Assembly (NCBI GenBank): GCA_030737835.1
Contig: CM060853.1
Location: 7,221,819 to 7,285,818, forward strand
Length of the DNA stretch: 64,000 nucleotides
Direction of reading: 5' to 3'
Source of the DNA: Acorus gramineus
Lineage: Eukaryota > Streptophyta > Magnoliopsida > Acorales > Acoraceae
A model generated the notes under the pieces. That model saw nothing but the letters and a program-made list of their open reading frames with translations, was not told where the DNA came from and did no database searches. The stretch's first letter is position 1, and each line of letters opens with the position of its first letter. Below, one piece after another: positions 62,926 through 64,000 of this stretch. Both the position numbers and the translations under genes were made by a program.

Positions 62926-64000
62926 CTGCAGAAAAGGGGGGGAAATGGTCTGTTAAGTGAAAAAAAAAAAAAATTAGACTACGCTAGCAACCAATTTCAA
63001 ATTTTTCTCTGAAATTAATTTGGATTTTTTTTTTTTTTTTGGTTGGGGTGGGGGGGATGGGGGGATGAGCAACATCCTCTACTGCCGGCTAGATCACATA
63101 TGATGGACTTTCCTGCTGCCAAAAAGGCTGTATCTTTTTAAGCCAGACTTTCACTCTGGCACAGCATTCACATTACACAACATCTTCGAAAGTTCTTTGG
63201 CCCTCCAAATCCCCCTCGATAACCAATCCTCCAGTCCTTACAACCAGCTAAAACGCCCCCCTCCCACCCCAAAGGGAGAAACTCTGCACTTTTTGTCATG
63301 GAAGGATTTAACTGAAAGCCCTAACTCTTTATGGAAGTTCAAATTGTCAGAATATTTTTCAAAGTAAATGCTGAAGGTGATCAACATATCTTTGAAACCA
63401 AGGACAGATAACATGAAAGAAGAGAATAATATTTTCGGCAGTATCACCAACAAACAACAACTTAGTCTCCTCAATCGTTTTGAGGTTGTTTCGTTTACAT
63501 GATCATGCCGTTTGTGTGAATAGCATCTTTCAACTTACCCTTTCCTGTGCTAGATTTCCATTGTCACCTCCACAATTTAGCACTTGATTGTTTTCCTCCT
63601 TTCTGACTATTTAAACCCACGGCTATCATATCACTTGATTTCCATCACTTTATCCTTTAAATTTTGATCCTGCATTTCAGTTGCCACACCATCTTAACAT
63701 CCTAAATTCAGCTAAAGTTCTCCATAGGAAAATATTTTACCAAACTAGTCTCCCTTTCCCTCTTCCTCTCCTCCATAACCATCAGAAAGTAAAAGCAATT
63801 CATCTTTCACAATTACCAATTAAATTCTATTTCATACACCATAGATCTCTCTGGATTATAAGAAGGCTATGTAGTTAAAAAGCTGGTATTCATATGCTAT
63901 CACCCAAACAAACATGGCTCCTGAATAGGGAGAAGAATGGAAGATACGGACACCGACATCTACAAAGGTACATGTGATGGATTCTCTAAAAAAAGATGCA
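62926..64000 (-). other. Intron of SEC62 reaching the window edge
   Basis: No SEC62-like exon was found in this stretch, so it is read as part of a long intron. It contains poly(A/T) and G-rich runs near 62935-63065 and no recognised repeat. Confidence 0.55.

Noticed and set aside
63180..63480. 78-residue minus-strand ORF in the SEC62 intron
   Set aside because: It has no SEC62 similarity, no phase-correct splice to exon 62925, and no recognised domain.

Overview
This is a stretch of nuclear DNA from a flowering plant. The evidence is AT-rich intergenic DNA, genes split by GT-AG introns, plant-specific proteins with plastid transit peptides, and many small non-autonomous DNA transposons. The low-GC coding style argues against a grass; I cannot name the species.

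I reconstructed eight protein genes exon by exon, checking splice phase at every junction. From left to right they are: (1) a small plastid-type membrane protein of unknown function (minus, 5689-8984); (2) a 14-exon plastid TypA/BipA translation GTPase of the SVR3 type (minus, 10342-19895); (3) a 760-residue acidic protein of unknown function (plus, 22980-27113); (4) plastid ferredoxin-sulfite reductase (minus, 28638-35091); (5) a LONELY GUY cytokinin-activating enzyme (plus, 42788-44517); (6) an NF-YA transcription-factor subunit (plus, 50414-52859) with a probable decayed miR169 site in its 3' UTR; (7) a plant-type guanylate kinase (minus, 54242-56840) whose start codon is the last triplet of a 24-nt leader exon; (8) the C-terminal two thirds of SEC62 (minus, 60652-62925), whose 5' exons lie beyond the right edge. 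These are ordinary housekeeping and regulatory genes; they do not form a cluster with one shared function.

The space between genes, and some introns, holds transposon debris. There is a Mutator-like MITE with an exact 10-bp target duplication (1051-1585), a hAT MITE with an exact 8-bp duplication (20221-20651), and another hAT MITE inside sulfite reductase intron 1 (33885-34719). A 1.2-kb foldback element has arms built from about 91-bp tandem units (36445-37647). A dead hAT transposase with a TTF/MYM-type zinc-finger region lies at 47721-48043. A U6 snRNA-derived sequence sits in the intron of the first gene. I found no CRISPR array, operon, tRNA or rRNA, and no convincing new multi-gene system. 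The least understood items are the two unknown proteins, the foldback element and a short coding-like fragment at 20901-21026.
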